This document shows, piece after piece, positions 34,501-45,364 of a DNA stretch of 64,000 nucleotides. Within the stretch, counting starts at the first letter, position 1. Every line of letters starts with the position of its first letter. The stretch spans positions 15,229,921 to 15,293,920 of the forward strand of contig CM077005.1 of NCBI GenBank assembly GCA_039090855.1. The letters run 5' to 3'. The DNA is from Macrothele yani. Taxonomy: Eukaryota; Arthropoda; Arachnida; Araneae; Macrothelidae. The notes below the pieces were generated by a model, which saw nothing but the letters and a program-made list of their open reading frames with translations, was not told where the DNA came from and ran no database searches. The translations under genes and the position numbers were made by a program.

Positions 34501-35164
34501 TTGGTATATATATTTTATATTTCTTGCAGTCATGGCTCTCTTAAATGAAAGGGGAATGAAACTCCCATTGACATTTGGTCATCAGAGCTTCGTTAATGAC
34601 GGCTGACTGCTTCTGAAACAACAGGCATTGTCTAAAATCATGCAACACATGCCCTCAGAAACAGATCTGCTTTCAGCACTGTTGATACAGACAAGCAGGA
34701 AATGTTTCTATAGGGTCAGTCACAAAACTCAGCAACAACCATATAATTTTTGTCTGCACTGAAGCGAAAATTCAATATTGTTGGTGTTAAATGCCAACTG
34801 GCATGCACGCATGCTTAACTGCATAAGAGTCAATTTTGTGCGACCCCTGTCCTCCTCCCTCTTCAGGGGTCAACGCATTACTGCATAAAATCCACATCAG
34901 GTACAAGGAAAGCCTTTGTCATTAGACTCATCAACTGTGTTACTACCCGCTTAGCATTTGTTTAGTAATGGTCTTTTCTCCCGTGTTTTCGAACAAGAGA
35001 CAAATTGGAGTAACTAATCAAGAGACTTATTGAACGCAATAACGTTCTCAATATCGCATTGCTAATAATGGCATGCCTTCTGCTTTTCATGCCTACTCAA
35101 AGTTTTACATATTGTGGTAAACTGCAAGCACGAATTGGAATGCTTGATCACTCTCACGAATTTA
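34501..35164. other. No gene recognised
   Basis: No repeat or motif identified; the boundary with the RTE relic is indistinct. Confidence 0.35.
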
Positions 35165-35345
35165 TTTTATGATTCAAGCTTAAACGACCCTCATGAGCGT
35201 CTAAGGTTATTAAGAAGCACATCATGCAGCCCCTAAATCAAGATCACTAATTCCGGGGAAAAGGTTGAACCAAACCCACAGATCAAACATAACGGTTAAT
35301 TAAGTGCCTGAACTCGAAAGGTGCCAGAAGGTCACTCCTCTTACC
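35165..35345 (-). mobile_element. Ancient SINE-A copy
   Basis: AAACGACCCTCATGAGCGTC, then CCCCTAAATCAAGATCACTA and TTCCGGGGAAAAGG follow the order of SINE-A body motifs with many substitutions. The B box has decayed. It is much older than the copies at 7528 and 22164. Confidence 0.6.
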
Positions 35346-35639
35346 ACTAAACAACAAATTCTAAATTTTTTTTTTCATTTCATTTCTCTCATTTTTTTTT
35401 TATTTAATGCAAAGTAAGAAATGATTCTTTAGCACACTTTTGTTTCTGTATCTGCAAATTATCTCGAAATATTTTCTAATACAATATCATGCACTGTAAT
35501 AAAGTTTTCATAAATTTACGAGCCACTTTCCACGATTCCTTTTCGTGAATTAATGAAGAATATTTCTAATACGTACAATCTTTTCCACGATATGACCGGG
35601 GAAAAACCCTGAATTTCGCTGATTTTTCGTACACCAGGA

Positions 35640-37245
35640 AAATTCGGAATTTTCAGAAACCTTTCAGCAATTCTTTTCTTATATTGACGGTAAATTGCCG
35701 TTTTTAAGGCGTATTAATGGAAAATTCGGAATTTTCAGAAACCTTTCCGCAATTCCTTTCTTATATGGACGGTAAATTGCCGTTTTTAAGACGTATTAAT
35801 GGAAAATTCGGAATTTTCAGAAACCTATCCGCAATTCTTTTCTTATATTGACGGTATATTGCTGTTTTTAAGACGTATTAATGGAAAATTCTGAATTTTC
35901 AGAAACCTTTCCGCAATTCGTTTCTTATTTTGACGATAAATTGCCGTTTTTAAGACGTATTAATGGAAAATTCTGAATTTTCAGAAACCTTTCCGCAATT
36001 CTTTTCTTTATTGACGGTAAATTGCCGTTTTTAAGACGTATTAATGGAAAATTCTGAATTTTCAGAAACCTTTCCGCAATTCCTTTCTTATATTGACGGT
36101 AAATTGCCGTTTTTAAGACGTATTAACGGAAAATTCTGAATTTTCAGAAACCTTTCCGCAATTCCTTTCTTATATTGACGGTAAATTGCCGTTTTTAAGA
36201 TGTATTAATAGAAAATTTGGAATTTTCAGAAACCTATCCGCAATTCTTTTCTTATATTGACGGTATATTGCTGTTTTTAAGACGTATTAATGGAAAATTC
36301 TGAATTTTCAGAAACCTTTCCGCAATTCCTTTCTTATTTTGACGATAAATTGCCGTTTTTAAGACGTATTAATGGAAAATTCTGAATTTTCAGAAACCTT
36401 TCCGCAATTCTTTTCTTTATTGACGGTAAATTGCCGTTTTTAAGACGTATTAATGGAAAATTCTGAATTTTCAGAAACCTTTCCGCAATTCCTTTCTTAT
36501 ATTGACGGTAAATTGCCGTTTTTAAGACGTATTAACGGAAAATTCTGAATTTTCAGAAACCTTTCCGCAATTCCTTTCTTATATTGACGGTAAATTGCCG
36601 TTTTTAAGACGTATTAATGGAAAATTCTGAATTTTTCAGAAACCTTTCCGCAATTCCTTTCTTATATTGACGGTAAATTGCCGTTTTTAAGACGTATTAA
36701 CGGAAAATTCTGAATTTTCAGAAACCTTTCCGCAATTCCTTTCTTATATTGACGTAAATTGCCGTTTTTAAGACGTATTAATGGAAAATTCTGAATTTTC
36801 AGAAACCTTTCCGCAATTCTTTTCTTATATTGACGGTATATTGCCGTTTTTAAGACGTATTAATGGAAAATTCTGAATTTTCAGAAACCTTTCCTCAATT
36901 CCTTTCTTATATTGACGGTAAATTGCCGTTTTTAAGACGTATTAATGGGAAATTCTGAATTTTCAGAAACCTTTCCGCAATTCCTTTCTTATATTGACGA
37001 TAAATTGCCGTTTTTAAGACGTATTAATGGAAAATTCGGAATTTTCAGAAACCTTTCCGCAATTCCTTTCTTATATTGACGATAAATTGCCGTTTTTAAG
37101 ACGTATTAATGGAAAATTCGGAATTTTCAGAAACCTTTCCGCAATTCCTTTCTTATATTGACGGTAAATTGCCGTTTTTAAGACGTAATAATGGAAAATT
37201 ATAAATTTTCAGGAACTTTACCGCAATTTTTTTCCTATATTGACG
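35640..37245. repeat. 82-bp satellite, about 19 units
   Basis: Units of TTGCCGTTTTTAAGACGTAT...GGAAAATTCTGAATTTTCAG recur every 79-83 bp. GGAAAATTCTGAATTTTC is a near-palindrome within each unit. Groups of neighbouring units share variants, pointing to block duplications. The array merges on its right into family E sequence. Confidence 0.95.
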
Positions 37246-38320
37246 GAAAAACCTCATTCTCACTTTTTCCGTATATCCGTAGGATGAAAACATTCCGGTA
37301 ACAGGAGAAATTCGTGGGGATACTTAACGTTTGATTTGCTGTTAAATTTCAATCGTCTGTCAAAGGAACTGATTTTGAAGTTATGTAACGAGATCGGATA
37401 TTGTGGATAGCATATTGCATGTATTTTGGTTATTATGGCACAGGATATTTCTTTTCCTTTCTCCCTTCTTGCACACCAGCTATTTTATATTGTGTTATTG
37501 TAAGAAACCGGGTATTTAAAATTTTTGCACAGGTTATTGTACGATGTCTATGTATCAGTCTCTAGAATCGGTAAAACAAAGCTATTATAGTTACAATGTA
37601 AATAAATAAGCTGTGTGAATTCACGGAAAATTTCTGAAAACAACGTGCAGCAAAGTTGCCGGTAGGTATCCGCGTTATCCAGAAATTTCCGTTTTTAAAA
37701 GTGCCCGTTTATTTTAACGTTCGTATTTTCACAGATTTTCCGTAGTCAGAAATCCTTTTATTTCAGAAAAACCCATTTCACGTTTTTTTCCTTATTCAGA
37801 CTGAAATTTCACAAAACCGACGAACCTGCATTGTTCAGCCCTTCCCCCAGATAATCCTTCCACTCCTGTCACGAATGAACCCGTGCCGCGTGAAAAGGTA
37901 ACGTACGCCTTTAACCACTGAGCCACAGACATACGAAAATTAATGTACATCCTAAAACAAATTGGGCGACAATGATTTTTTTTTTTTTTTGTCATTAATA
38001 CGAGTGATTTAGTCATTTTATTTTCTGTTGGAGCTTATTTTTATTTTTTTCTGAACAGGTTTGTAATTTTTTTTTATTTATTTATTTATTTTTTTTTCTG
38101 TAAGAGGACTTTTCACAAATTAGACACTTTTCATCGTGAATCTTCGAAGCAACGAAATGCTTTGCAACTTTATTTTTTTTAATTGACAAACTGACAGTGA
38201 CTTTCAGTTATCTTTAAAAAAGGTGAGATGTACTTTTTTAAAGTATTATTTCACGAAAGAAAAGAAAGAAGAAAAGCTCCTAAATATAAAATTTGTTCTT
38301 GACAATAGTTTTTGTCTTAA
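37246..38320 (+). repeat. Family E dispersed repeat
   Basis: Composite of modules seen elsewhere in the window. TTACTGTTAAATTTCAATCG-like text at about 37331 also occurs at 45222 and inverted near 55800. A CCGTTTTTAAAAGTGCCCG region recurs near 52730. A tRNA-like segment with A box TGGCTCAGTGG on the minus strand lies near 37925. The CATTAATACGAGTGATTTAG module lies at 37993. The element type is unknown; no protein domain found. Confidence 0.6.
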
Positions 38321-38337
38321 GTTGTCCAAAGACTGAT

Positions 38338-38562
38338 ACATACATCGATGAGCCAATCCATTATGACCACCCCAAGTCTAGAGAAATGAGTGCGCCTGGA
38401 GACCGAACAGTGGCGCAAATGAAGTTCACAGGGTAGTATATATATGCAACCCGAGGACCGGCTTTTGGTCAGTAAAGTGATGGCAAGGCGTCTCGGAACT
38501 ACGATCTCGGAAACGGCGCGGCTTGTGGGTTCTCCACGCACCGCTGTAATAAGTACGCATCT
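38338..38562 (+). mobile_element. Tc1-like 5' fragment
   Basis: Starts CATCGATGAGCCAATCCATT after TA and matches the start of the Tc1 element at 12376/16272 through its untranslated leader and first helix-turn-helix codons. It is truncated at about 38562. Confidence 0.85.
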
Positions 38563-38574
38563 TTTTTTTTAACA

Positions 38575-38680
38575 TTATTTATATAGAAAATTCAAGGGAC
38601 CAAATGAAAAATTCGAATTAACCAAGAATTCGAATTAAAAACGTCGGAATTAGACAAGTTACACTGTACTTAATTTGCGA
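38575..38680. mobile_element. Possible pogo/Tigger-type end
   Basis: On the minus strand TACAGTGTAACTTGTCTAAT followed by repeated AATTCGAAT blocks resembles pogo/Tigger-type inverted repeats. No second end is found; tentative. Confidence 0.3.
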
Positions 38681-41069
38681 TAAGTTCTCCTACAGAAAAA
38701 GTAAAATTATTATTGGGTGTGTGTAAAAGTTTTACCCATTTTTGTAATAGATGCAAATTGCGATCGGAGTAGTTACGTCACAGATGACGCTGCGATGCTG
38801 AATTTTCGGCCAATAAAGCGTGGAGCAGTAGAGCATATATAGAGGCACTAGGTTTGCCCGTGTAAGTCATTCTCATTCGTAACGGAAATCACGGACGGTG
38901 TAACATGTCATGCGATAAGGAGCACATCAGACATTGTTTACTGTACGAGTTCGATAAAGGCAGCACTGCAGCCGGGGCTTGCCGCAACATCTGTCAGGTG
39001 TATGTGGAGGATGCAGTTGATGATAGCACCTGTCGCCTTTGGTTTCGGAAATTCCGGGACGGAAACAGAAGCGGTAAAGATCAGCCACGTCCTGAAAATC
39101 CATCCGTGGTTTCTGACGAGGATATGGACCTAGCCTTAGCAAATGACCCACATCCAACTGTTCAGGAATTCGCGGAAACATTGTCGGTACACGAAGCAAC
39201 AGTCAAAAGACGGATGCATGAGCTTGGGTTCATCACCAAGTTCGCTAACTGGGTTCCGCACCAGCTTTCTGCAAAGCAACGAGAGGAGAGAATCCGTACC
39301 TGCGTTTCTTTGCTTTCTCGTCACAGAAATGAACCGTATTTGGGATGAATTGTAACGGGTGATGAGAAATGGGTACTGTACCGTAATGTAAAGCATCGAT
39401 GGACTGTGTGCGAAGGTGCGAACCCTGCTCCATTAACCTCAAAAGGAGGACTGCATCCCAAAAAGGTTTTGTTGGGTGTTTGATGGGATGTCCAGGGAAT
39501 AATCCACTGGGAGATGTTGGCACCTAACAAAACGATAAATGCTGACTTCTACTGCTAACAGTTGGTCAGAGTGCGAGAACAACTGGCATCGAAGCGGCCA
39601 AAACTCGTCAATCGCAAAGGCGTGATCCTTCATCATGATAACGCCAGACCTGACGCTTCTTTAATCACTTGTGAAAACACATGTTTGTCCATGCCGGGCA
39701 TCAAATTCGGGTCCCCTCACTCCGGAGTAAGTCGCTGTCCCAACTGAGCTACGCAGATATCTGCTCCTTGCTATCAGCCTTTATCTCATGTGCGTCCTTC
39801 GGTGTGCGCACATCACATCCCCTTCCCCCGAAAGAGGGCCGGGGGAATGTCCCACGGGTCAGCCGGGTCCATGTGTTGCTGTAGGCAGTCATCCCATGAA
39901 GAACGTGCATTTGAGAAATCCCAGACAATTTGGTGTATGGAACGTAACATCACACACATTTATTTTTTCGAAGCACTGAAGAAGGGATAATCATTTTTCG
40001 TGTCACGCAGTGTGGAAAGAACATCGCACCATTGCGAGAAACTTAATGGCCAGGCCATCCTTGAAGTTTGGGGGCCAATGTGAAAACACAGGTTTTTCCA
40101 TGCCGGACTTCGAATCTGGGTCCCCTCGTTCCGGAGTAAGTCGCTCTCCCAATCATTGGCGCACCCACGGAGGGGGCTTTTGGGGCTTAAGTCTCCGCCA
40201 AGGAGATTAAGAACGACGTACGTCAACAAATTAAACATTCAAAAATATTATTTTACACATTCAAAAAATTACATAGTGTCTTCTGTTACACGGTGTCTTT
40301 TTCCCAAAGCCCCAAGGAGATTAAGAGAAATTAAACATTCGAAAATATTATTTTGCATGTTCAAAAAATTGCATAATGTCTTTTTCCCAAAGCCCCAAAG
40401 AGATTAAGAGCGACGTACGTCACAAATTAAACATTCAAAAGTATTATTTTACACGTTCAAAAAATTTACATAGTGTCTTCTGTTACACGGTGTCTTTTTC
40501 CCAAAGCCCCAAGGAGATTAAGAGAAATTAAACATTCGAAAATATTATTTTGCATGTTCAAAAAATTACATAGTGTCTGACATAGTGTCTTCATCCCAAA
40601 GCCACAAAGAGATTAAGAGCGACGTACGTCACAAATTAAACATTCAAAAATATTATTTCACATGTTCAAAAAATTACATAGTGTCTTTTTCCCAAAGCCC
40701 CAAAGAGATTAAGAGAGACGTACGTCACAAATTAAACATTCAAAAATATTATTTTACACGTTCAAAAAATTACATAGTGTCTGACATAGTGTCTTCTTCC
40801 CAAAGCCCCAAAAGAGATTAAGAGAAATTAAACATTCAAAAATATTATTTTACGTATTCAAAAAATTACATAGTGTTTGACATAGTGTCTTCTATTACAT
40901 GGTGTCTTTTTCCCAAAGCCCCAAAGAGATTAAGAGCGACGTACGTCACAAATTTAACATTCAAAAATATTATTACACATGTTGAAATAATTTCATAGTG
41001 TCTTCTCTTACACGGTGTCTTTTTCCCAAAGCCCCACGGAGATTAAGAGAAATTAAACATTCGAAAATA

Positions 41070-42611
41070 CACTGCTGGACAATTGCTAAGGACGGATCAT
41101 AAACGGCTATATAGCGCATAAAAAAGTAAGTGTGGTTGGATGCCAAGTGAAATAAAATAATGTCAGAATGCCAGGACATTACAAGAAAGACAGTTTATTG
41201 TGCTCTGAAATCCAGAAGGCTTTGGAACGTGTTCAAGGGACAAACAGGCCATTTTGTGCAGAATACGTAAACGTGAAAAAGAATGCAATTACCATCCGCA
41301 GGCGTTCCGGCGTAAGATGTCAATACGGGATATGGCCACCATGGAGGGCGATGCAAGATTCCACACGTCGTGTCATGCTTTGCACAACATTATCAAGCAG
41401 CTGTTGGGGTAATTTATCCCATTCCTCTGTCAGTGCACGGATGAGGGTGTCCTTGTTTATTGAAGGGCATTGGCGACGAGCAAGACTCCTCCCCAAAGCA
41501 TCCCACACATTTTCAATGGGATTCAGATCTGGAGAACGTGCTGGCCATACGAAGCGTTGAATATCCTCGCTCTCAAGACACTCATGGACAGCGACTGTTC
41601 GATGACGTGTTGCGTTGTCGTCCATGAAAATGAATCTATCACCGATAGCACCACGGAACATGCGAACATGAGGTAGCAGAACATCATCAATGTATCGTTG
41701 GCCAGTCATAGTCCCAGTTGGAAGCACATAGAGGGACGTACGGCCATTGATCATGATGCCAGCCCATACCATGACACTACATGTCGGATATCGGTCCCTT
41801 TCCTGTATGTTTGCTGGACAATATGCAGTACCACTATCACGCCAGATCAGTTGTCGTCGATAATCAGACGATAGCCTGTATCTACTTTCATCTGAGAAGA
41901 CGACAGCAGACCAGTCGTTATCTGTCCAATTGCGATGTTGATGGCACCATTGCAAACGGGCGGTACGGTGACGTCTGGACAATGGGATGCGCGCAACAGG
42001 ACGGCGGGCGTATAGTCCTCCTTCATGCAAACGTCTGGCGACAGTTTTTCGGGAGATCCGCTTGCCAGTAGCAGCCATAAACTGATTTGCTACCTCACTA
42101 GCTGTGCTGCGCCGGTGTCTTTTTGTTGATAGCACTATGTACCGATCTTTTGCAGGTGTCGTACTGCGAACACGACCTCCCCCGTGACGTTTGCTACACT
42201 CTCCATTTGTTTGAAATGATTTCCAAAGCCTTGAAACCACACTGTGGCTGACGTCGAACTCCCTGGCAACATCTGTTATTTTTCGCCCTTCTTCAATCTT
42301 GCCAATAATACGGCTATGCGTAAAATCATCTAGGTGATGTCGGAAAGACATACTGAAAATTGCAAGTTCGTCAATTGATTCTTTCCCTTTCAACTTTGCG
42401 TTTGAACAACAACGCTCAATACGCGTCAAATCCTTTATATCTCTTATCAGCGCTATGACGTCACGAACAAGTTCGGCAATCCAAAATTTGCATACGCACA
42501 ACACGTCTTACTGTATCCCGCACTTATGCTAATTTCCACATTTTCCTGTCTTTCATTTTATGGTTGCTATCGTTGCTATTGTCATCCGTCCTTAGCAATT
42601 GTCCGGCAGTG
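41070..42611 (-). mobile_element. Tc1-like element, intact
   Basis: 1,542 bp. Inverted repeats CACTGCTGGACAATTGCTAA and CACTGCCGGACAATTGCTAA differ at one of the first 28 positions. TA flanks both ends (41068-41069, 42612-42613). It encodes an uninterrupted transposase and lies in the innermost layer of the nest at 38713-44552, so it is the youngest of four insertions. Confidence 0.97.
41320..42351 (-). CDS. Tc1-like transposase, full length, uninterrupted
   Basis: Cut-and-paste DNA transposase acting on the element's inverted repeats in the nucleus. The frame is open from 42504, but the Met at 42351 (MSFRHHLDDFTHSRIIGKIE) is preferred. It gives 343 residues, the usual Tc1 length, and starts just before the first helix-turn-helix (residues about 12-47). 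A GGGR linker at 57-60 and a second DNA-binding helix region (about 84-118) follow. The catalytic triad is D154 (VFSDESR), D245 (FMDDNATRH) and E280 (SPDLNPIENVWD), with 34 residues between the last two (DD34E). No stop or frameshift was found, so this copy may still make protein. Confidence 0.93.
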   Translation of the reverse strand: MSFRHHLDDFTHSRIIGKIEEGRKITDVAREFDVSHSVVSRLWKSFQTNGECSKRHGGGRVRSTTPAKDRYIVLSTKRHRRSTASEVANQFMAATGKRISRKTVARRLHEGGLYARRPVARIPLSRRHRTARLQWCHQHRNWTDNDWSAVVFSDESRYRLSSDYRRQLIWRDSGTAYCPANIQERDRYPTCSVMVWAGIMINGRTSLYVLPTGTMTGQRYIDDVLLPHVRMFRGAIGDRFIFMDDNATRHRTVAVHECLESEDIQRFVWPARSPDLNPIENVWDALGRSLARRQCPSINKDTLIRALTEEWDKLPQQLLDNVVQSMTRRVESCIALHGGHIPY

Positions 42612-44559
42612 TATTATTTTGCATGTCCAAAAAATTACATAGTGTCTGACATAGTGTCTTCTTCCCAAAGCCACAAAGAGATTAAGAGCGACGTACGTCA
42701 CAAATTAAACATTCAAAAATATTATTTTACACGTTCAAAAAATTACATAGTGTCTGACATAGTGTCTTCTATTACACGGTGTCTTCTTCCCAAAGCCCCA
42801 AAGAGATTAAGAGAAATTAAACATTCAAAAATATTATTTTACGTATTCAAAAAATTACATAGTGTTTGACATAGTGTCTTCTATTACATGGTGTCCTTTT
42901 CCCAAAGCCCCAAAGAGATTAAGAGCGACGTACGTCACAAATTTAACATTCAAAAATATTATTACACATGTTCAAAAAATTACATAGTGTCTTCTATTTC
43001 ATGGTGTCTTCTTCCCAAAGCCACAAAAAGATTAAGAGCGATATGTACGTCAAAAATTAAACATTCAAAAATATTATTTCACATGTTCAAAAAATTACAT
43101 AGTGTCTGACATAGTGTATTCTATTGCACGGTGTCTTTTTTCCAAAGCCCCAAAGAGATTAAGAGCCACGTACTTCACAAATTAAACATTCAAAAGTATT
43201 ATTTTACACGTTCAAAAAATTACATAGTGTCTTCTGTTACACGGTGTCTTTTTCCCAAAGGCCCAAGGAGATTAAGAGAAATTAAACATTCGAAAATATT
43301 ATTTTGCATGTTCAAAAAATTGCATAATGTCTTCTTCCCAAAGCCCCAAAGAGATTAAGAGCGACGTACGTCACAAATTAAACATTCAAAAGTATTATTT
43401 TACACGTTCAAAAAATTACATAGTGTCTTCTGTTACACGGTGTCTTTTTCCCAAAGGCCCAAGGAGATTAAGAGAAATTAAACATTCGAAAATATTATTT
43501 TGCATGTTCAAAAAATTACATAGTGTCTGACATAGTGTCTTCTTCTTAAAGCCACAAAGAGATTAAGGGCGACGTACGTTACAAATTAAACACTCAAAAA
43601 TATTATTTCACATGTTCAAAAAATTACATAGTGTCTTTTTCCCAAAGCCCCAAAGAGATTAAGAGAGACGTACGTCACAAATTAAACATTCAAAAATATT
43701 ATTTTACACGTTCAAAAAATTACATAGTGTCTGACATAGTGTCTTCTATTACACGGTGTCTTCTTCCCAAAGCCCCAAAGAGATTAAGAGAAATTAAGCG
43801 GTTAAAAATATTATTTTACATGCTCAAAAAATTACATAGTGTCTTCTATTACATGGTGTCCTTTTCCAAAAGCCCCAAAGAGATAAAGAGCGAAGTACGT
43901 CACAAATTAAACATTCAAAAATATTGTTACACATGTTCAAAAAATTGCATAGTGTCTTCTATTTCATGGTGTCTTCTTCCCAAAGCCCCAAAGAAATTAA
44001 GAGTGACGTACGCCACAACGTATATAAACTATAGGCATATACATATATACAGCCCCTCGAACAAAAATTCTTGTTATATAAACTATAACAATATATACAG
44101 CACCCTCCAACAAAAATTCCTGGATGCGCCACTACTCCCAATTGAGCTACGCGGACATGTGCTCTCTTTGCTATCTGCTTTTATCTTATGTGCGACCTAC
44201 GGCGCAGACACGTCACACACTCTGGAAAAATTACTGGACTTTGGTTAGGAAGTGTTACCTCACCCTGCGTACTCCCCATACCTGGCACCTTCGGATTACC
44301 ACCTTTTTCGATCGTTACAGAACGCCTTCACTCTCCAAACCTTTGGTGATGTGGACGGTGTGAAAATGGTATTACATGACTTTTTTTACTCTAAAACAGG
44401 AGTTTTTCCGGCGTGGGATTCACCTACTCATAGACAGATGGCAAGAGGTCATATGGAATGACGGCAATTATGTGAAATCCCAGGTACGTTATTTGTGGTG
44501 TTCTCCTCCTTTTTTTGTAGCCTACAAAACCGGGTAGAACTTATGCCCACAATACAAAC

Positions 44560-45360
44560 GTATTAAAAAAAAAAAAAAGCTCCAACAGAAAATAAAATGA
44601 CTAAATCACTCGCATTAATGAAAAAAAAAATCGTTATCGCGATTAGTTTTACCTTGATTCACGATTCCGCGTACGATTCCTGAAGCTCAGGAGTTCAGAC
44701 GCACCGTTTGTGTGTAGTGGTCCAAATACAATCAACCTCGATTTGATCACCGACACGAAAGAATTCTCGAGCGAAAGGGCTGAAAAATTCAGCGTCTTCA
44801 GTTTTACGAAATTTCTGTCTAAATACGGAAAATTTTGAAACGGACTTTTCTGATATACACAGAATACTGAATACGTATGCGAAAATACGAAAGTTGAAAA
44901 AAATAGGATAGGGGCACTTTTGTAAACGGAAATGTCGTTAAATGACCTTGAATGGCTGGTGCACAAAAATGAAAATGGCTGGTGCAAAAAGACCTGGTCC
45001 GAAATACTCTACGTATCCGTATGACGAGAAATTACCGGCAACTTCTCGACAACTTTGCTGCACGTTATTCTCAGATATACATCTTTTTTTTTTTTTTTTT
45101 TTAGGAAACCTTTCCGCAATTTCTTTCGTATATTAAACGAAAAATTCCGTTCTTACTTTTTCCGTACGTGTGACAAGAAATTTCCCGTAATAGGAACGAT
45201 TCATTGGAATACTTGTGGTTTGATTTACTGTTAAATTTCAATCGTCTGTCGAAGGAGCTGATTTTAAAGCTCTGCAGCGAGATCGCATATTGTGGATATC
45301 TCATGAATTTTGGTTATTGTGGCCCAGAGTATTTCTTCCCCTCTGCCGCATTTTGTGCAC
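44560..45360. repeat. Family E modules, rearranged
   Basis: 44560-44945 is the minus-strand form of the module seen at about 37613-38060 (ATGACTAAATCACTCGCATT). 45100-45360 is the plus-strand form of 37235-37470 (TTTACTGTTAAATTTCAATC). At 37246-38320 the two modules are both plus, so one has been inverted here. A T run lies at 45084-45102. Confidence 0.65.
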
Positions 45361-45364
45361 AAGC

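Larger units (their letters stand above)
40200..43990 (+). repeat. Family B internal satellite, about 21 units
   Basis: Units of roughly 95-125 bp: CCCAAAGCCCCAAAGAGATT, AAGAGCGACGTACGTCACAA, ATTAAACATTCAAAAATATT, then GTTCAAAAAATTACATAGTG and an optional TGTCTGACATAGTGTCTTCT. Length classes come from presence or absence of the palindrome segment GACGTACGTC and the optional part. The array is split by the Tc1 element at 41070-42611. Short open frames across it are by-products. Confidence 0.93.
40154..44134 (+). mobile_element. Family B hAT-like element, copy 2
   Basis: Left end CATTGGCGCACCCACGGAGG; right end on the minus strand TAGTGGCGCATCCAGGAATT. CTCCCAAT is duplicated exactly (40146-40153, 44135-44142). 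It sits in the LTR of TRIM copy A. The interior is a satellite of about 21 units (40200-43990) interrupted by an intact Tc1. No transposase of its own. Confidence 0.88.
39670..44217 (-). mobile_element. TRIM copy A (LTRs with tRNA-like core), interrupted
   Basis: LTRs at 39670-39817 (148 bp) and 40079-40153 plus 44143-44217 (150 bp after removing the insert). Both start TGTGAAAACACA and end TCACA. The element reads on the minus strand. A primer-binding-site-like TGGCCCCCAAAC lies one base after the 5' LTR (40066-40077). The purine tract GGGGGAAGGGGA abuts the 3' LTR (39818-39829). The internal region is only ~260 bp with no protein. CACT flanks both ends (39666-39669, 44218-44221). The host is a mariner gene, which fixes the boundaries. 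Confidence 0.8.
38905..44460 (+). pseudogene. mariner transposase, two stops and a 4.5-kb insertion
   Basis: 38905-39348 encodes the paired helix-turn-helix (MSCDKEHIRHCLLYEFDKGS; VQEFAETLSVHEATVKRRM). After a TGA stop the same frame gives IVTGDEKWVLY (first catalytic Asp). A TAA lies near 39557, then ILHHDNARPDASLIT (second Asp). The gene is then cut by the TRIM. It resumes at 44222 with LEKLLDFG, a stop, and LPHPAYSPYLAPSDYHLFRS (third Asp). Apart from the insertion and stops there is no frameshift up to the break. Confidence 0.92.
38713..44552 (+). mobile_element. mariner element, outer layer of a four-level nest
   Basis: Left end TTGGGTGTGTGTAAAAGTTT and inverted right end TTGTGGGCATAAGTTCTACC, with TA on both sides (38711-38712, 44553-44554). 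Removing the TRIM at 39670-44217 with one copy of its CACT repeat leaves about 1.29 kb, the normal mariner size. The inner layers are the TRIM, family B element and intact Tc1. Confidence 0.88.

Noticed and set aside
40156..44248. Many short plus-strand frames with similar peptides (KLNIQKYYFT-type)
   Set aside because: By-products of the family B internal satellite, not genes.
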